NCBI RefSeq assembly: GCF_040869045.1
Contig: NC_090323.1
Span: forward strand, 158,182,426 to 158,246,425
DNA: 64,000 nucleotides
Reading direction: 5' to 3'
Origin: Eurosta solidaginis
Taxonomy: Eukaryota > Arthropoda > Insecta > Diptera > Tephritidae
Notes under the pieces: generated by a model
What the model was told of the DNA's origin: nothing
The model's input: the letters and a program-made list of their open reading frames with translations, nothing else
The model's database searches: none
In this document: positions 53,771-64,000 of the stretch, piece after piece
Numbering within the stretch: the first letter of the stretch is position 1
Layout of the letters: the number at the start of each line of letters is the position of its first letter
Translations under genes and position numbers: made by a program

Positions 53771-56700
53771 ATAATCTCTATCTCACAAATTGGAAGAAGG
53801 TCGAGCAATCTTACTGTCGGAGGACATGTGGATGGAAAAGAACGTTTACTGACTGTAGATACGGGTGCATCTCATTCCATCATTCGAGCGGATTTAGTCA
53901 ACAAGAAGATAAGACCAATGCATGCAGCAATATTGCGTACAGCCACTGGAGAAGACACCCAGGTAATTGGAGAAGTAGAATGTGAAGTAGCAATTGGGAA
54001 CGTCACGGTACTACACAATTTTATAGTGGCAGGTATTGTTGATGAAATCATAATTGGAGTGGACTTCTTAATCAACCAAGGCATCAAAATCGATATGCAA
54101 AGCAAGACGATGCGATATAAGACCATGGATGTGCCACTTAATTTCGGCTACGAGAGAGGCTACAGTAGTAAACGAGTGCTGGTGGAAGAGAGTCAGCAAA
54201 TACCACCAAAATCAGAAGCAGTCATATGGGCAAAGATTGATGGAGATTGTGGGACAAACAAATTGTGGGTTGTCGAAGCAGCAAATAAATCAGCACTGAA
54301 CATACTTGTAGGGAAAACCTTGGCTATGACAAAACAAGATGGACGTATTCCGGTAAGAGTACTAAATGAGTTCAAGTCACCATTCAATTTGACCAAAGGA
54401 GCTATTTTGGGAAGATGCCAAGAGGCCGAAGTAGTTATTAACTGTGAACAGCTCCAGGAATACGTTTCATCTAGTAATACTGATCTTTCAAATGATATCA
54501 CGGCATGGACGCATGGGCTAGAGGAAGCCTATCAGAGAAAGGCAAAACAACTGCTCATAAAATACGCGAACATATTTGACCAGGATGGTTCCAAACCAGG
54601 CCGCACCAATGTTGTGAAACATCAAATTGACACTGGAGATGCGAGGCCGATCCGTCAAGCTCCACGTAGTGTTCCACTAGCGAAGCGGGAAGTTGTGAGT
54701 CAAATCATACAAGAAATGAGTGACAGCGGCGTCATCGAACCATCAGCTAGTCCATGGAGCTCACCGGTAGTACTTGTAAAGAAGAAGGATGGAAAAATGA
54801 GGTTTTGCGTGGACTACCGGAAGTTGAATGACGTTACGAAAAAGGATAGCTACCCGTTGCCAAGAATTGACGACACTCTGGACTCGCTATCTGGTACGAA
54901 ATGGTTTTCCACACTGGACTTGAAAAGCGGCTACTGGCAAGTTGAGGTGAAGGAGGAAGATAAAGAGAAAACAGCCCTCAGTGTCGGTGATGGTCTTTGG
55001 CAATTTACAGTGATGCCTTTTGGACTTTGTAATGCACCAGCTACTTTTGAGAGACTCATGGAACAGGTACTGAAAGGACTACATTGGAAAACATGCTTGG
55101 TGTACCTGGACGACATCATCGTATTGGGCAAGAGTTTTGATGAACATCTTAAGAACTTGGAGGAAGTTTTCAAGAGAATAGCTGGCGCTGGTCTGAAGTT
55201 AAGTCCCAAAAAGTGTACGCTGTTTAAAAAGGAAGTAAATTATTTGGGCCACAAGGTAACTACAGAAGGTGTCTGTACAACGAATGAAAAGATAGAGGCA
55301 GTAAAGGATTGGCCAAGACCACAGAACCTACATATATTGAGAAGTTTTCTTGGGCTGTGCACATATTACCGCCGATTTGTTCCAAATTTTTCCAGCGTAG
55401 CCCATAGCCTCCATGAGCTTACAAGATAAAACAAAGCTTTTGAATGGAAGAAGGAGCAAGAAGTGGCTTTCCAAACATTGAAGGAGCGTTTATGCACTGC
55501 CCCAATGTTAGCATATCCGATTCCAGGAGCAACATTTATTCTAGATACAGATGCGAGTGGATATGCTATAGGAGGCGTTTTATCACAACTGGTCGATGGA
55601 CAGGAGAAGGTAGTTGCATATTACAGCCGTTCGATTGGAAAACCACAGAGGAACTACTGTGTTACGAGGAGAGAGCTGTTGGCATTGGTAGAGTGCATTA
55701 AACATTTTCACAAATACCTCTACGGCCAGCGATTCCGTGTCAGGACAGATCATGCAGCGTTGAAATGGCTTCTGCAGTTCCGTAATCCGGAAGGACAATT
55801 GGCACGGTGGATCGAGCGACTACAAAGCTACGACTTATCCATTGAGCATCGAAAAGGTAGTATCCATGGAAATGCTGATGCAATGTCACGAAGACCATGT
55901 AGTTTGGAATGCAAGCACTGTTCAAAAGCCGAGGCTAAAGAAGACATTATAGATGTCCGGCTAATGAATATAACATGTACAGATGAATGGGACAAGGAAC
56001 AGCTAAGAAAGTGCCAGCTAGAAGATGCAGATCTGCCACGTGTTATGCAAGGGCTCGAACGAAATGAAAGACCAAACAGAGAAGAGATGTCAGCAGAGAG
56101 TCCCATTGCGAAGTCATATTGGGCACAGTGGAACAGTTTAGAATTGATATCCGGTTGCCTTCATCGAGTATGGGAGAGTGAGGATGGTAAATACAAGAAT
56201 AAACTGATAGTTGTTCCCAGAAAGAGGATTCCTGACGTGCTCAGCGAGCTGCATAATGGTCCAAGTGGAGGTCATCTTGGAATCACGAAGACGCTCGAGA
56301 AGATTAAAGAGAGATTCTATTGGGTTGGTTGCCGTCAGTCGGTCACTGAGTGGATTGCGAACTGCGAGGTTTGCAGCAGAGCGAAATGGCCCAGAACACG
56401 AAGTCATGGCCAGATGAAGCAATATAACTCAGGTGCGCCATTTGAAAGGATCGCCATGGATGTCGCAGGTCCATTTCCTACTAGCAACCGCGGAAACAAA
56501 TACGTACTGGTGGTTATGGATTATTTCAGTAAATGGCCTGAGGTATACCCAATCCCAAACCAAGAAGCAGAAACAGTAGCAGAAGTGGTTAAAAACGAAT
56601 GGGTTGCAAGGTATGGTGTACAAATGGAGTTACATTCTGACCAAGGCAGGAATTTCGAATCAGCTGTGTTCCAGGAAATGTGTAAGTCATTGGGCATTCG

Positions 56701-57367
56701 AAAAACACGGACAACTGCATTGCATCCTCAATCCGATGGTATGGTAGAACGATTCAATAGAACATTGGAGGAGCAGTTAAGGAAAGTAGTAGACAAGTAC
56801 CATAAAGAATGGGATACCCGCATACCATTATTCTTGATGGCTTACCGATCAGCAGTGCATGAGACAACGGGCCAAACCCCTGCAAAAGTAATTTTTGGCA
56901 ATGACCTTAGACTGCCAGCTGATTTGAAGTTTGGGATAGATGCCAATGCGGAGAGAAATGTCAGGAAATCCACTAGTGATTTGGAAGAAGAGCTAAGAGA
57001 AATACATGATCTGATAAGGCAACGAACAAAGATTATGAGTGACAAGATGAAAGCCAGATATGATAAAGCAATTAATTCAGAAGGTTTTCAGGAAGGAGAT
57101 TTGGTGCTGTTATACAACCCACAACGTAAAAAAGGTTTGTCCCCGAAATTGCAGTGTAATTGGGAAGGCCCATACAAAGTTGTAAAACGGATCAACGATG
57201 TAGTGTACCGCATACAAACCATCGGTAAACCACGAACCAAAATGAAAGTGGTCCATTTGGAAAGGCTGGCAACGTTTAGATCGAGATATTTGTCTGATCG
57301 GGACGATTCGACTTGGGTGGAGGGCAGTGTCACGGATATTAGCATCACTAAGTTATCCCATCACTAA
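53711..57367 (+). pseudogene. pol: pol, copy 1 (one internal stop)
   Basis: The -1 frame relative to gag. It has protease DTGAS (near 53858), RT with YLDD at 55103-55114, and RNase H Asp at 55544 (DTDASGYAIGG). The integrase zinc finger H..H..C..C starts near 56252, and the core has Asp 56459, Asp 56639 and Glu 56747 (D,D-35-E). A single TAA at 55427-55429 replaces the AAA of copy 2 at the RT/RNase H boundary. HILRSFLG replaces the more usual HELRSFLG just before it. The normal terminator is TGG here (57314), so the frame runs on into LTR-B and stops at 57365-57367. Otherwise it is complete. Confidence 0.9.
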
Positions 57368-58068
57368 GGCGATGCTAAGGCCATGCCAAGCAGTATTTAC
57401 GTTAATAATCAAATCAAGTATACACATATAAGGCAGCCCAGAGAGATGTCACACACAGATGCATTTACTTATACGCCTATGTGCGCGCGAGAGACTGTAA
57501 ACTACAAACATTCACATCAATAATTCAATCTTTATGTATCTACATATATAAACGAATAAATAATTGCGTCTACACATATGTACCATGTACGAATACAAGC
57601 AGCGGAGAGTCAATGCGCAAACACATGCATATATCTGAGAAGTTTGAGAGCTACTGGACTAGTAGATTCTGGAAGCGCCTAAAAGATGTATAAAATTGTG
57701 GAATTTTAGTTATAGCTGAGAAGTTTGAGCGCTCATGGACAATGCTAGTACATTCTGGAAAAATGCGAACGAGGAAACCAAAGGGTATAAAAGGCAACAG
57801 ATGAAGAGGCGCTGTAATTCAGTTTGAGTTGAGCTATCAATCAGTTTGATTAAGCACGCGATCTGGCGGCCAATAGTAGAGTTTCATTTGAGTTATCAAT
57901 CAGTTTGGTTATTAAGCCAGCGAGTAGCAAAGTATAAGTTTATTGTGAAGTACTTTAATAAAGGCCATTTTTCCATTATTCAATATTGGAGTTATTTATT
58001 CAACAGTTTAGTGATTCGAACTTAGCAGAGGATTGCAAATAAGAGGATTTGCAAGCAATTTCGTTACA
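57328..58068 (+). repeat. LTR-B, shared middle LTR
   Basis: TGTCAC...GTTACA, 741 bp. It is preceded by the polypurine stretch GGGTGGAGGGCAG and followed by AT and the primer site. TATAAAAGG near 57786 and AATAAAGG near 57957. It serves as 3' LTR of copy 1 and 5' LTR of copy 2. Confidence 0.92.
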
Positions 58069-58070
58069 AT

Positions 58071-58085
58071 TGGTGTCAGAAGAGG
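58071..58085 (+). other. Primer binding site, tRNA-Leu-like
   Basis: TGGTGTCAGAAGAGG, two bases after LTR-B, matches the tRNA-Leu-complementary site used by the micropia/mdg3 type of Ty3/gypsy elements. The equivalent site is deleted in copy 1. Confidence 0.7.
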
Positions 58086-58119
58086 AATTGTTGAATAAAT
58101 TCCAGAGGACAACAAAGAC

Positions 58120-58299
58120 ATGGCAAAGTTCAGTGAATTGAAGATCCAGCAACTAAAGGAGTTGGAGAGCCGTGGATTGAATACAAGCGGCGTTAAACTT
58201 GAACTTGAGGCACGGCTACGAGAGGCAATGGAAGCGGAAGGAATTGATGTGGAAGACTATGACTTTCATCTTGATGGTGAGGAAGTAACAAAAATTTAA
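58120..58299 (+). CDS. SAP-domain leader ORF, copy 2
   Basis: A 59-residue ORF, the same as 52305-52487 except that one lysine codon is missing in QQLKELESRGLNTSG and ELEARL replaces ELQARL. It ends at TAA 58297-58299, identical in position to copy 1, again in frame with gag. Retention of both the domain and the stop in both copies means the stop predates their duplication. The leader between the primer site and this ATG is only ~35 bp. Confidence 0.75.
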   Translation: MAKFSELKIQQLKELESRGLNTSGVKLELEARLREAMEAEGIDVEDYDFHLDGEEVTKI

Positions 58300-58344
58300 G
58301 AGAAAAACGAAACATCGCAGACAGTTACGAGCACAGAGTTGAAC

Positions 58345-59532
58345 ATGATTTTGGCTGCAATATCTGCTCAAACATCGACAATCTCATCACAGATGGAATC
58401 CCAAGAGACACGAATTACATCGAAAATTGAAGCACAAGAAACGCATATGTCAGAAATGTCGACACAGATAACATCCAAGATTGAAGCACAAGAAACGCGT
58501 ATGTCAGAAATGTCGACACAGATTACATCGAAGATTGAAGCACAAGAAACGCGTATGTCAGAAATGTCGACACAGATTACATCAAAGATGGAGACACAAC
58601 TGAAAGAACAAGAGGCACGCATAACAGTACAACTCGAAGCACAAGAGGCGCGTATATCATCAAAACTCGAAGCACGTATGGACGAGCAAATAACGCAGTT
58701 TGAAGAAAAAATCGAAGCCGAGGTGGATGCTTTGAGAGGTCGTATACAAGAGTTGCAATTAAACCGCCCAGCTGTTTCAGCAAGCAATACAAAGGTAAAA
58801 ACACCATCCTTTGACGGTTCTGTTCCTTTCCAGGTCTTTAAGCTACAGTTTGAGAAGACCGCAGCAGTGAACAACTGGAATGCGGAAGATAAAGTTGCTG
58901 CACTGTTCGTGGCATTGAAAGGGCCTGCCGCGGAAATCTTACAGACCATCCCAGAGTACGAGCGGAACCACTACGAAACATTGATGAGCGCTTTAGAGAG
59001 ACGTTACGGAAGCGAGCATAGGAAACAGATATTCCAAATTGAGTTGCAAAACCGCTACCAAAAAGCAAATGAGACATTGCAGGAGTTTGCTTCAGATATT
59101 GAAAGATTGGCTCATCTTGCAAATGCAGACGCACCCGTGGAATACACTGAAAGGGTAAAAATCCAGAGCTTTATAAATGGCATACGAGATGTGGAAACGA
59201 AGCGGGCTACATATGCGAATCCAAAACTAACGTTTGCTGAAACGGTATCGCATGCACTGACTCAGGAAACAGCCTCACTTTTGAGTAAGCCAGCGTACAA
59301 AGCTCATCGCGTGGAAGTGGAACAGCCAGACTGGGTAGACGCAATTTTGGAAACAATGAAGGGTACGCAGCAGAAGAATAATGATGCAGTCAAATGCTTT
59401 AGGTGTGGAAAGCCAGGGCATATTGCGCGTTATTGCAACACCAACCCTTACAGTTCCAACAATGTGGGTGGTCGTAAACGCAGAGCAGAAGGAGATGAGC
59501 AAATCTCCAAGACAAATCAATCGTTAAACTAA
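58345..59532 (+). CDS. gag: gag, copy 2
   Basis: A 395-residue Gag, the same architecture as copy 1: a coiled coil with three 54-bp repeat units (58414-58575), a Ty3-type capsid and the CCHC knuckle CFRCGKPGHIARYC, then TAA 59530-59532. Differences from copy 1 are few (DEQITQF for DAKITQF, KVAALF for KVDALF, DAILETMKG for DAILEALKG, NPYSS for NPNSS). With an intact PBS upstream and intact pol frame downstream, this is the better preserved unit of the array. Confidence 0.9.
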   Translation: MILAAISAQTSTISSQMESQETRITSKIEAQETHMSEMSTQITSKIEAQETRMSEMSTQITSKIEAQETRMSEMSTQITSKMETQLKEQEARITVQLEAQEARISSKLEARMDEQITQFEEKIEAEVDALRGRIQELQLNRPAVSASNTKVKTPSFDGSVPFQVFKLQFEKTAAVNNWNAEDKVAALFVALKGPAAEILQTIPEYERNHYETLMSALERRYGSEHRKQIFQIELQNRYQKANETLQEFASDIERLAHLANADAPVEYTERVKIQSFINGIRDVETKRATYANPKLTFAETVSHALTQETASLLSKPAYKAHRVEVEQPDWVDAILETMKGTQQKNNDAVKCFRCGKPGHIARYCNTNPYSSNNVGGRKRRAEGDEQISKTNQSLN

Positions 59533-59582
59533 AGCGAGTCAGCAGCAAGGGGCGACAGCTGACTCCCTCAATTGAATGCCCC
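59523..59582 (+). promoter_or_regulatory. Candidate -1 frameshift signal, copy 2
   Basis: Identical to 53711-53770: G_TTA_AAC at 59523-59529, an 8-bp stem 59536-59543 with 59558-59565, and a loop-to-downstream GGGGC/GCCCC pairing (59549-59553 with 59578-59582). Confidence 0.75.
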
Positions 59583-62500
59583 ATAATCTCTATCTCACAA
59601 ATTGGAAGAAGGTCGAGCAATCTTACTGTCGGAGGACATGTGGATGGAAAAGAACGTTTACTGACTGTAGATACGGGTGCATCTCATTCCATCATTCGAG
59701 CGGATTTAGTCAACAAGAAGATAAGACCATTGCATGGAGCAATATTGCGTACAGCCACTGGAGAAGACACCCAGGTAATTGGAGAAGTAGAATGTGAAGT
59801 AGCAATTGGGAACGTCACGGTACTATACAATTTTATAGCGGCAGGTATTGTTGATGAAATCATAATTGGAGTGGACTTCTTAATCAACCAAGGCATCAAA
59901 ATCGATATGCAAAGCAAGACGATGCGATATAAGAACATGGATGTGCCACTTAATTTCGGCTACGAGAGAGGCTACAGTAGTAAACGAGTGCTGGTGGAAG
60001 AGAGTCAGCAAATACCACCAAAATCAGAAGCAGTCATCTGGGCAAAGGTTGATGGAGATTGTGGGACAAACAAATTGTGGGTTGTCGAAGCAGCAAATAA
60101 ATCAGCACTGAACATACTTGTAGGAAAAACCTTGGCTATGACAAAACAAGATGGACGTATTCCGGTAAGAGTACTAAATGAGTTCAAGTCACCATTCAAT
60201 TTGACCAAAGGAGCTATTTTGGGAAGATGCCAAGAGGCCGAAGTAGTTATTAACTGTGAACAGCTCCAGGAACACGTTTCATCTAGTAATACTGATCTTT
60301 CAAATGATATCACGGCATGGACGCATGGGCTAGAGGAAGCCTATCAGAGAAAGGCAAAACAACTGCTCATAAAATACGCGAACATATTTGACCAGGATGG
60401 TTCCAAACCAGGCCGCACCAATGTTGTGAAACATCAAATTGACACTGGAGATGCGAGACCGATCCGTCAAGCTCCACGTAGTGTTCCACTAGCGAAGCGG
60501 GAAGTTGTGAGTCAAATCATACAAGAAATGAGTGACAGCGGCGTCATCGAACCATCAGCTAGTCCCTGGATCTCACCGGTAGTACTTGTAAAGAAGAAGG
60601 ATGGAAAAATGAGGTTTTGCGTGGACTACCGGAAATCGAATGACGTTACGAAAAAGGATAGCTACCCGTTGCCAAGAATTGACGACACTCTGGGCTCGCT
60701 ATCTGGTACGAAATGGTTTTCCACACTGGACTTGAAAAGCGGCTACTGGCAAGATGAGGTGAAGGAGGAAGATAAAGAGAAAACATCCTTCAGTGTCGGT
60801 GATGGTCTTTGGCAATTTACAGTGATGCCTTTTGGACTTTGTAATGCACCAGCTACTTTTGAGAGACTCATGGACCAGGTACTGAAAGGACTACATTGGA
60901 AAACATGCTTGGTGTACCTGGACGACATCATCGCATTGGGCAAGAGTTTTGATGAACATCTTAAGAACTTGGAGGAAGTTTTCCAGAGAATAGCTGGCGC
61001 TGGTCTGAAGTTAAGTCCCAAAAAGTGTACGCTGTTTAAAAAGGAAGTAAATTATTTGGGCCACAAGGTAACTACAGAAGGTGTCTGTACAGCGAATGAA
61101 AAGATAGAGGCAGTAAAGGATTGGCCAAGACCACAGAACCTACATGAATTGAGAAGTTTTCTTGGGCTGTGCACATATTACCGCCGATTTGTACCAAATT
61201 TTTCCAGCGTAGCCCATAGCCTCCATGAGCTTACAAGAAAAAACAAAGCTTTTGAATGGAAGAAGGAGCAAGAAGTGGCTTTCCAAACATTGAAGGAGCG
61301 TTTATGCACTGCCCCAATGTTAGCATATCCGATTCCAGGAGCAACATTTATTCTAGATACAGATGCGAGTGGATATGCTATAGGAGGCGTTTTATCACAA
61401 CTGGTCGATGGACAGGAGAAGGTAGTTGCATATTACAGCCGTTCGATTGGAAAACCAGAGAGGAGCTACTGTGTTACGCGGAGAGAGCTGTTGGCATTGG
61501 TAGAGTGCATTAAACATTTTCACAAATACCTCTACGGCCAGCGATTCCGTGTCAGGACAGATCACGCAGCGTTGAAATGGCTTCTGCAGTTCCGTAATCC
61601 GGAAGGACAATTGGCACTGTGGATCGAGCGACTACAAAGCTACGACTTTTCCATTGAGCATCGAAAAGGTAGTACCCATGGAAATGCTGATGCAATGTCA
61701 CGAAGACCATGTAGTTTGGAATGCAAGCACTGTTCAAAAGCCGAGGCTAAAGAAGACATTATAGATGTCCGGCTAATGAATATAACATGTACAGATGAAT
61801 GGGACAAGGAACAGCTAAGAAAGTGCCAGCTAGAAGATGCAGATCTGTCACGTGTTATGCAAGGGCTCGAACGAAATGAAAGACCAAACAGAGAAGAGAT
61901 GTCAGCAGAGAGTCCCATTGCGAAGTCATATTGGGCACAGTGGAACAGTTTAGAATTGATATCCGGTTGCCTTCATCGAGTATGGGAGAGTGAGGATGGT
62001 AAATACAAGAATAAACTGATAGTTGTTCCCAGAAAGAGGATTCCTGACGTGCTCAGCGAGCTGCATAATGGTCCAAGTGGAGGTCATCTTGGAATCACGA
62101 AGACGCTCGAGAAGATTAAACAGAGATTCTATTGGGTTGGTTGCCGTCAGTCGGTCACTGAGTGGATTGCGAACTGCGAGGTTTGCAGCAGAGCGAAAGG
62201 GCCCAGAACACGAAGTCATGGCCAGATGAAGCAATATAACTCAGGTGCGCCATTTGAAAGGATCGCCATGGACGTCGCAGGTCCATTTCCTACTAGCAAC
62301 CGCGGAAACAAATACGTACTGGTGGTTATGGATTATTTCAGTAAATGGCCAGAGGTATACCCAATCCCAAACCAAGAAGCAGAAACAGTAGCAGAAGTGG
62401 TTAAAAACGAATGGGTTGCAAGGTATGGTGTACCAATGGAGTTACATTCTGACCAAGGCAGGAATTTCGAATCAGCTGTGTTCCAGGAAATGTGTAAGTC

Positions 62501-63128
62501 ATTGGGCATTCGAAAAACACGGACAACTGCATTGCATCCTCAATCCGATGGTATGGTAGAACGATTCAATAGAACATTGGAGGAGCACTTAAGGAAAGTA
62601 GTAGACAAGTACCATAAAGAATGGGATACCCGCATACCATTATTCTTGATGGCTTACCGATCAGCAGTGCATGAGACAACGGGCCAAACCCCTGCAAAAG
62701 TAATTTTTGGCAATGACCTTAGACTGCCAGCTGATTTGAAGTTTGGGATAGATGCCAATGCGGAGAGAAATGTCAGGAAATCCACTAGTGATTTGGAAGA
62801 AGAGCTAAGAGAAATACATGATCTGATAAGGCAACGAACAAAGATTATGAGTGACAAGATGAAAGCCAGATATGATAAAGCAATTAATTCAGAAGGTTTT
62901 CAGGAAGGAGATTTGGTGCTGTTATACAACCCACAACGTAAAAAAGGTTTGTCCCCGAAATTGCAGTGTAATTGGGAAGGCCCATACAAAGTTGTAAAAC
63001 GGATCAACGATGTAGTGTACCGCATACAAACCATCGGTAAACCACGAACCAAAATGAAAGTGGTCCATTTGGAAAGGCTGACAACGTTTAGATCGAGAGA
63101 TTTGTCTGATCGGGACGATCAGACTTAG
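59523..63128 (+). CDS. pol: pol, copy 2 (open frame)
   Basis: The uninterrupted -1 frame encodes ~1,200 residues (numbering from GTG 59640). Protease DTGA at 11-14 and RT with YLDD at 426-429. RNase H first Asp near 573 (ILDTDASGYA). Integrase HHCC finger from His 809 (HNGPSGGHLG...CEVCSRAKGP). Integrase core Asp 878, Asp 938 and Glu 974 (D,D-35-E). A C-terminal GDLVLLYNPQRKKG and WEGPYKVVKR module ends at TAG 63126. There is no env. Although open, Ser 333 (YRKSND, usually Leu) and Asp 372 (YWQDEV, usually a hydrophobic residue) sit at conserved RT positions and differ from copy 1, so activity is doubtful. Confidence 0.92.
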   Translation, partial: VKLKRVSSKGRQLTPSIECPIISISQIGRRSSNLTVGGHVDGKERLLTVDTGASHSIIRADLVNKKIRPLHGAILRTATGEDTQVIGEVECEVAIGNVTVLYNFIAAGIVDEIIIGVDFLINQGIKIDMQSKTMRYKNMDVPLNFGYERGYSSKRVLVEESQQIPPKSEAVIWAKVDGDCGTNKLWVVEAANKSALNILVGKTLAMTKQDGRIPVRVLNEFKSPFNLTKGAILGRCQEAEVVINCEQLQEHVSSSNTDLSNDITAWTHGLEEAYQRKAKQLLIKYANIFDQDGSKPGRTNVVKHQIDTGDARPIRQAPRSVPLAKREVVSQIIQEMSDSGVIEPSASPWISPVVLVKKKDGKMRFCVDYRKSNDVTKKDSYPLPRIDDTLGSLSGTKWFSTLDLKSGYWQDEVKEEDKEKTSFSVGDGLWQFTVMPFGLCNAPATFERLMDQVLKGLHWKTCLVYLDDIIALGKSFDEHLKNLEEVFQRIAGAGLKLSPKKCTLFKKEVNYLGHKVTTEGVCTANEKIEAVKDWPRPQNLHELRSFLGLCTYYRRFVPNFSSVAHSLHELTRKNKAFEWKKEQEVAFQTLKERLCTAPMLAYPIPGATFILDTDASGYAIGGVLSQLVDGQEKVVAYYSRSIGKPERSYCVTRRELLALVECIKHFHKYLYGQRFRVRTDHAALKWLLQFRNPEGQLALWIERLQSYDFSIEHRKGSTHGNADAMSRRPCSLECKHCSKAEAKEDIIDVRLMNITCTDEWDKEQLRKCQLEDADLSRVMQGLERNERPNREEMSAESPIAKSYWAQWNSLELISGCLHRVWESEDGKYKNKLIVVPRKRIPDVLSELHNGPSGGHLGITKTLEKIKQRFYWVGCRQSVTEWIANCEVCSRAKGPRTRSHGQMKQYNSGAPFERIAMDVAGPFPTSNRGNKYVLVVMDYFSKWPEVYPIPNQEAETVAEVVKNEWVARYGVPMELHSDQGRNFESAVFQEMCKSLGIRKTRTTALHPQSDGMVERFNRTLEEHLRKVVDKYHKEWDTRIPLFLMAYRSAVHETTGQTPAKVIFGNDLRLPADLKFGIDANAERNVRKSTSDLEEELREIHDLIRQRTKIMSDKMKARYDKAINSEGFQEGDLVLLYNPQRKKGLSPKLQCNWEGPYKVVKRINDVVYRIQTIGKPRTKMKVVHLERLTTFRSRDLSDRDDQT

Positions 63129-63139
63129 GTGGAGGGCAG

Positions 63140-63876
63140 TGTCACGGATATTAGCATCACTAAGTTATCCCATCACTAAGGCGATGCTAAGGCCATGCCA
63201 AGCAGTATTTACGTTAATAATCAAATCAAGTATACACATATAAGGCAGCCCAGAGAGATGTCACACACAGATGCATTTACTTATACGCCTATGTGCGCGC
63301 GAGAGACTGTAAACTACAAACATTCACATCAAAAATTCAATCTTTATGTATCTATATAAACGAATAAATAATTGCGTCTACACATATGTACCATGTACGA
63401 ATACAAGCAGCGGAGAGTCAATGCGCAAACACATGCATATATCTGAGAAGTTTGAGAGCTACTGGACTAGTAGATTCTGGAAGCGCCTAAAAGATGTATA
63501 AAATTGTGCAATTTTAGTTATAGCTGAGAAGTTTGAGAGCTCATGGACAATGTTAGTACATTCTGGAAAAATGCGAACGAGGAAACCAAAGGGAATAAAA
63601 GGCAACAGATGAAGAGGCGCTGTAATTCAGTTTGAGTTGAGCTATCAATCAGTTTGATTAAGCACGCGATCTGGCGGCCAATAGTAGAGTTTCATTTGAG
63701 TTATCAATCAGTTTGGTTATTAAGCCAGCGAGTAGCAAAGTATAAGTGTATTGTGAAGTACTTTAATAAAGGCCATTTTTCCATTATTCAATATTGGAGT
63801 TATTTATTCAACAGTTTAGTGATTCGAACTTAGCAGAGGATTGCAAATAAGAGGATTTGCAAGCAATTTCGTTACA
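63140..63876 (+). repeat. LTR-C
   Basis: TGTCAC...GTTACA, 737 bp, the 3' LTR of copy 2. The TATA box region reads GGGAATAAAAGG instead of GGGTATAAAAGG in LTR-B, so its promoter may be weakened. It is followed by ATAT (63877-63880) and the rest of the host 412-like LTR. Confidence 0.92.
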
Positions 63877-63880
63877 ATAT

Positions 63881-64000
63881 GCATTTGATAATTATTGCTG
63901 ACATAACCATTCACACGATTTAATACAGGTGTGTGTACAACGCACAACCAAACAAATTTGAATTCTAGCAAATTTGCAAACATTGCATGTCCCATAGAAA
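63881..64000 (+). repeat. 3' LTR of the 412/mdg1-like element, right part (cut by window)
   Basis: GCATTTGATAATTATTGCTG onward matches 46159-46280 of the 5' LTR, continuing exactly where 51585 stopped after allowing for the ATAT duplication. Confidence 0.9.

Larger units (their letters stand above)
51586..63876 (+). mobile_element. Nested Ty3/gypsy tandem array: LTR-int-LTR-int-LTR
   Basis: Three LTRs (51586-52301 truncated, 57328-58068, 63140-63876) alternate with two ~5-kb gag-pol regions in the same orientation. The whole 12.3-kb block is flanked by one ATAT duplication (51582-51585 and 63877-63880), so it entered as one insertion and became tandem afterwards, or inserted as a concatemer. 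The primer site is tRNA-Leu-like. The RT type is Ty3/gypsy; I do not assign the family further. The two copies are offset by 5812 bp and differ at perhaps 1-2% of positions. Confidence 0.92.
46059..64000 (+). mobile_element. 412/mdg1-like Ty3/gypsy element (split by nested array)
   Basis: 5' LTR 46059-46515, internal region to 51484, and a 3' LTR that starts at 51485, is broken at 51585 and resumes at 63881 through the window end. Gag without zinc knuckle, PR, RT-RNase H and integrase come in order, with no env ORF. The RT sequence around LPRIDDILDQLGRAKYFSCL and AFCNYYRRFIPNFA is of the 412/mdg1 type. The element lies within the Jockey-type pseudogene. Its right flank and target duplication lie beyond the window. 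Confidence 0.88.

Overview
This is a eukaryotic, AT-rich, repeat-dominated window from a higher dipteran, probably an acalyptrate fly such as a tephritid. The basis is the repertoire of mobile elements: 412/mdg1-like and tRNA-Leu-primed Ty3/gypsy elements, a mariner, Harbinger and hAT relics, a Penelope relic, Jockey- and I/R1-type non-LTR fragments, and tRNA-derived SINEs. Two spliced host exons also have clean GT/AG boundaries. The species call is an inference. There are no prokaryotic genes, operons or CRISPR arrays.

Layout. 1-13.9 kb: three copies of an unclassified hairpin-ended element, called family H here (1-1468 minus, 2476-3011 plus, 8141-13395 plus). The third carries about 30 copies of a 130-bp satellite. 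Between them lie fragments of RNase H-bearing non-LTR retrotransposons and a broken mariner (6132-7426). 13.9-16.4 kb: a Penelope GIY-YIG remnant, degenerate satellites and non-LTR debris. 16.6-19.8 kb: two exons of one host gene on the minus strand; their intron holds two SINEs and a solo LTR. 20-27.4 kb: two Harbinger derivatives in opposite orientation, a hammerhead-ribozyme-like motif, a degenerate ~80-bp array broken by insertions, and a second hairpin-ended element. 28.5-33.5 kb: a directly duplicated ~1.15-kb segment flanking family H and non-LTR insertions. 33.6-37.1 kb: more non-LTR debris and a SINE. 38.2-41.7 kb: AT-rich simple repeats, an end-to-end family H copy and a deleted hAT element. 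43.4-46.06 kb: a Jockey-type element split by SINEs.

46.06 kb to the window end is a nested stack. A degenerate 412/mdg1-like LTR element begins at 46059. Its 3' LTR is split at 51585/63881 by a second Ty3/gypsy element in the order LTR-gag-pol-LTR-gag-pol-LTR, two internal regions sharing the middle LTR and the whole array flanked by ATAT. The downstream copy has an uninterrupted gag and a 3.6-kb pol frame. In both copies gag ends in a G_TTA_AAC heptamer, followed after 6 nt by an 8-bp stem and a possible pseudoknot, and pol lies in the -1 frame: a complete candidate frameshift signal. A SAP-domain ORF precedes gag in the same frame, separated by one stop codon.

The only clear host coding sequence is the two-exon minus-strand gene, which I could not name. 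The observations most worth a second look are the gag-pol frameshift module, the SAP-domain leader, the shared-LTR tandem array, the hammerhead-like motif and the satellite expansion inside family H.
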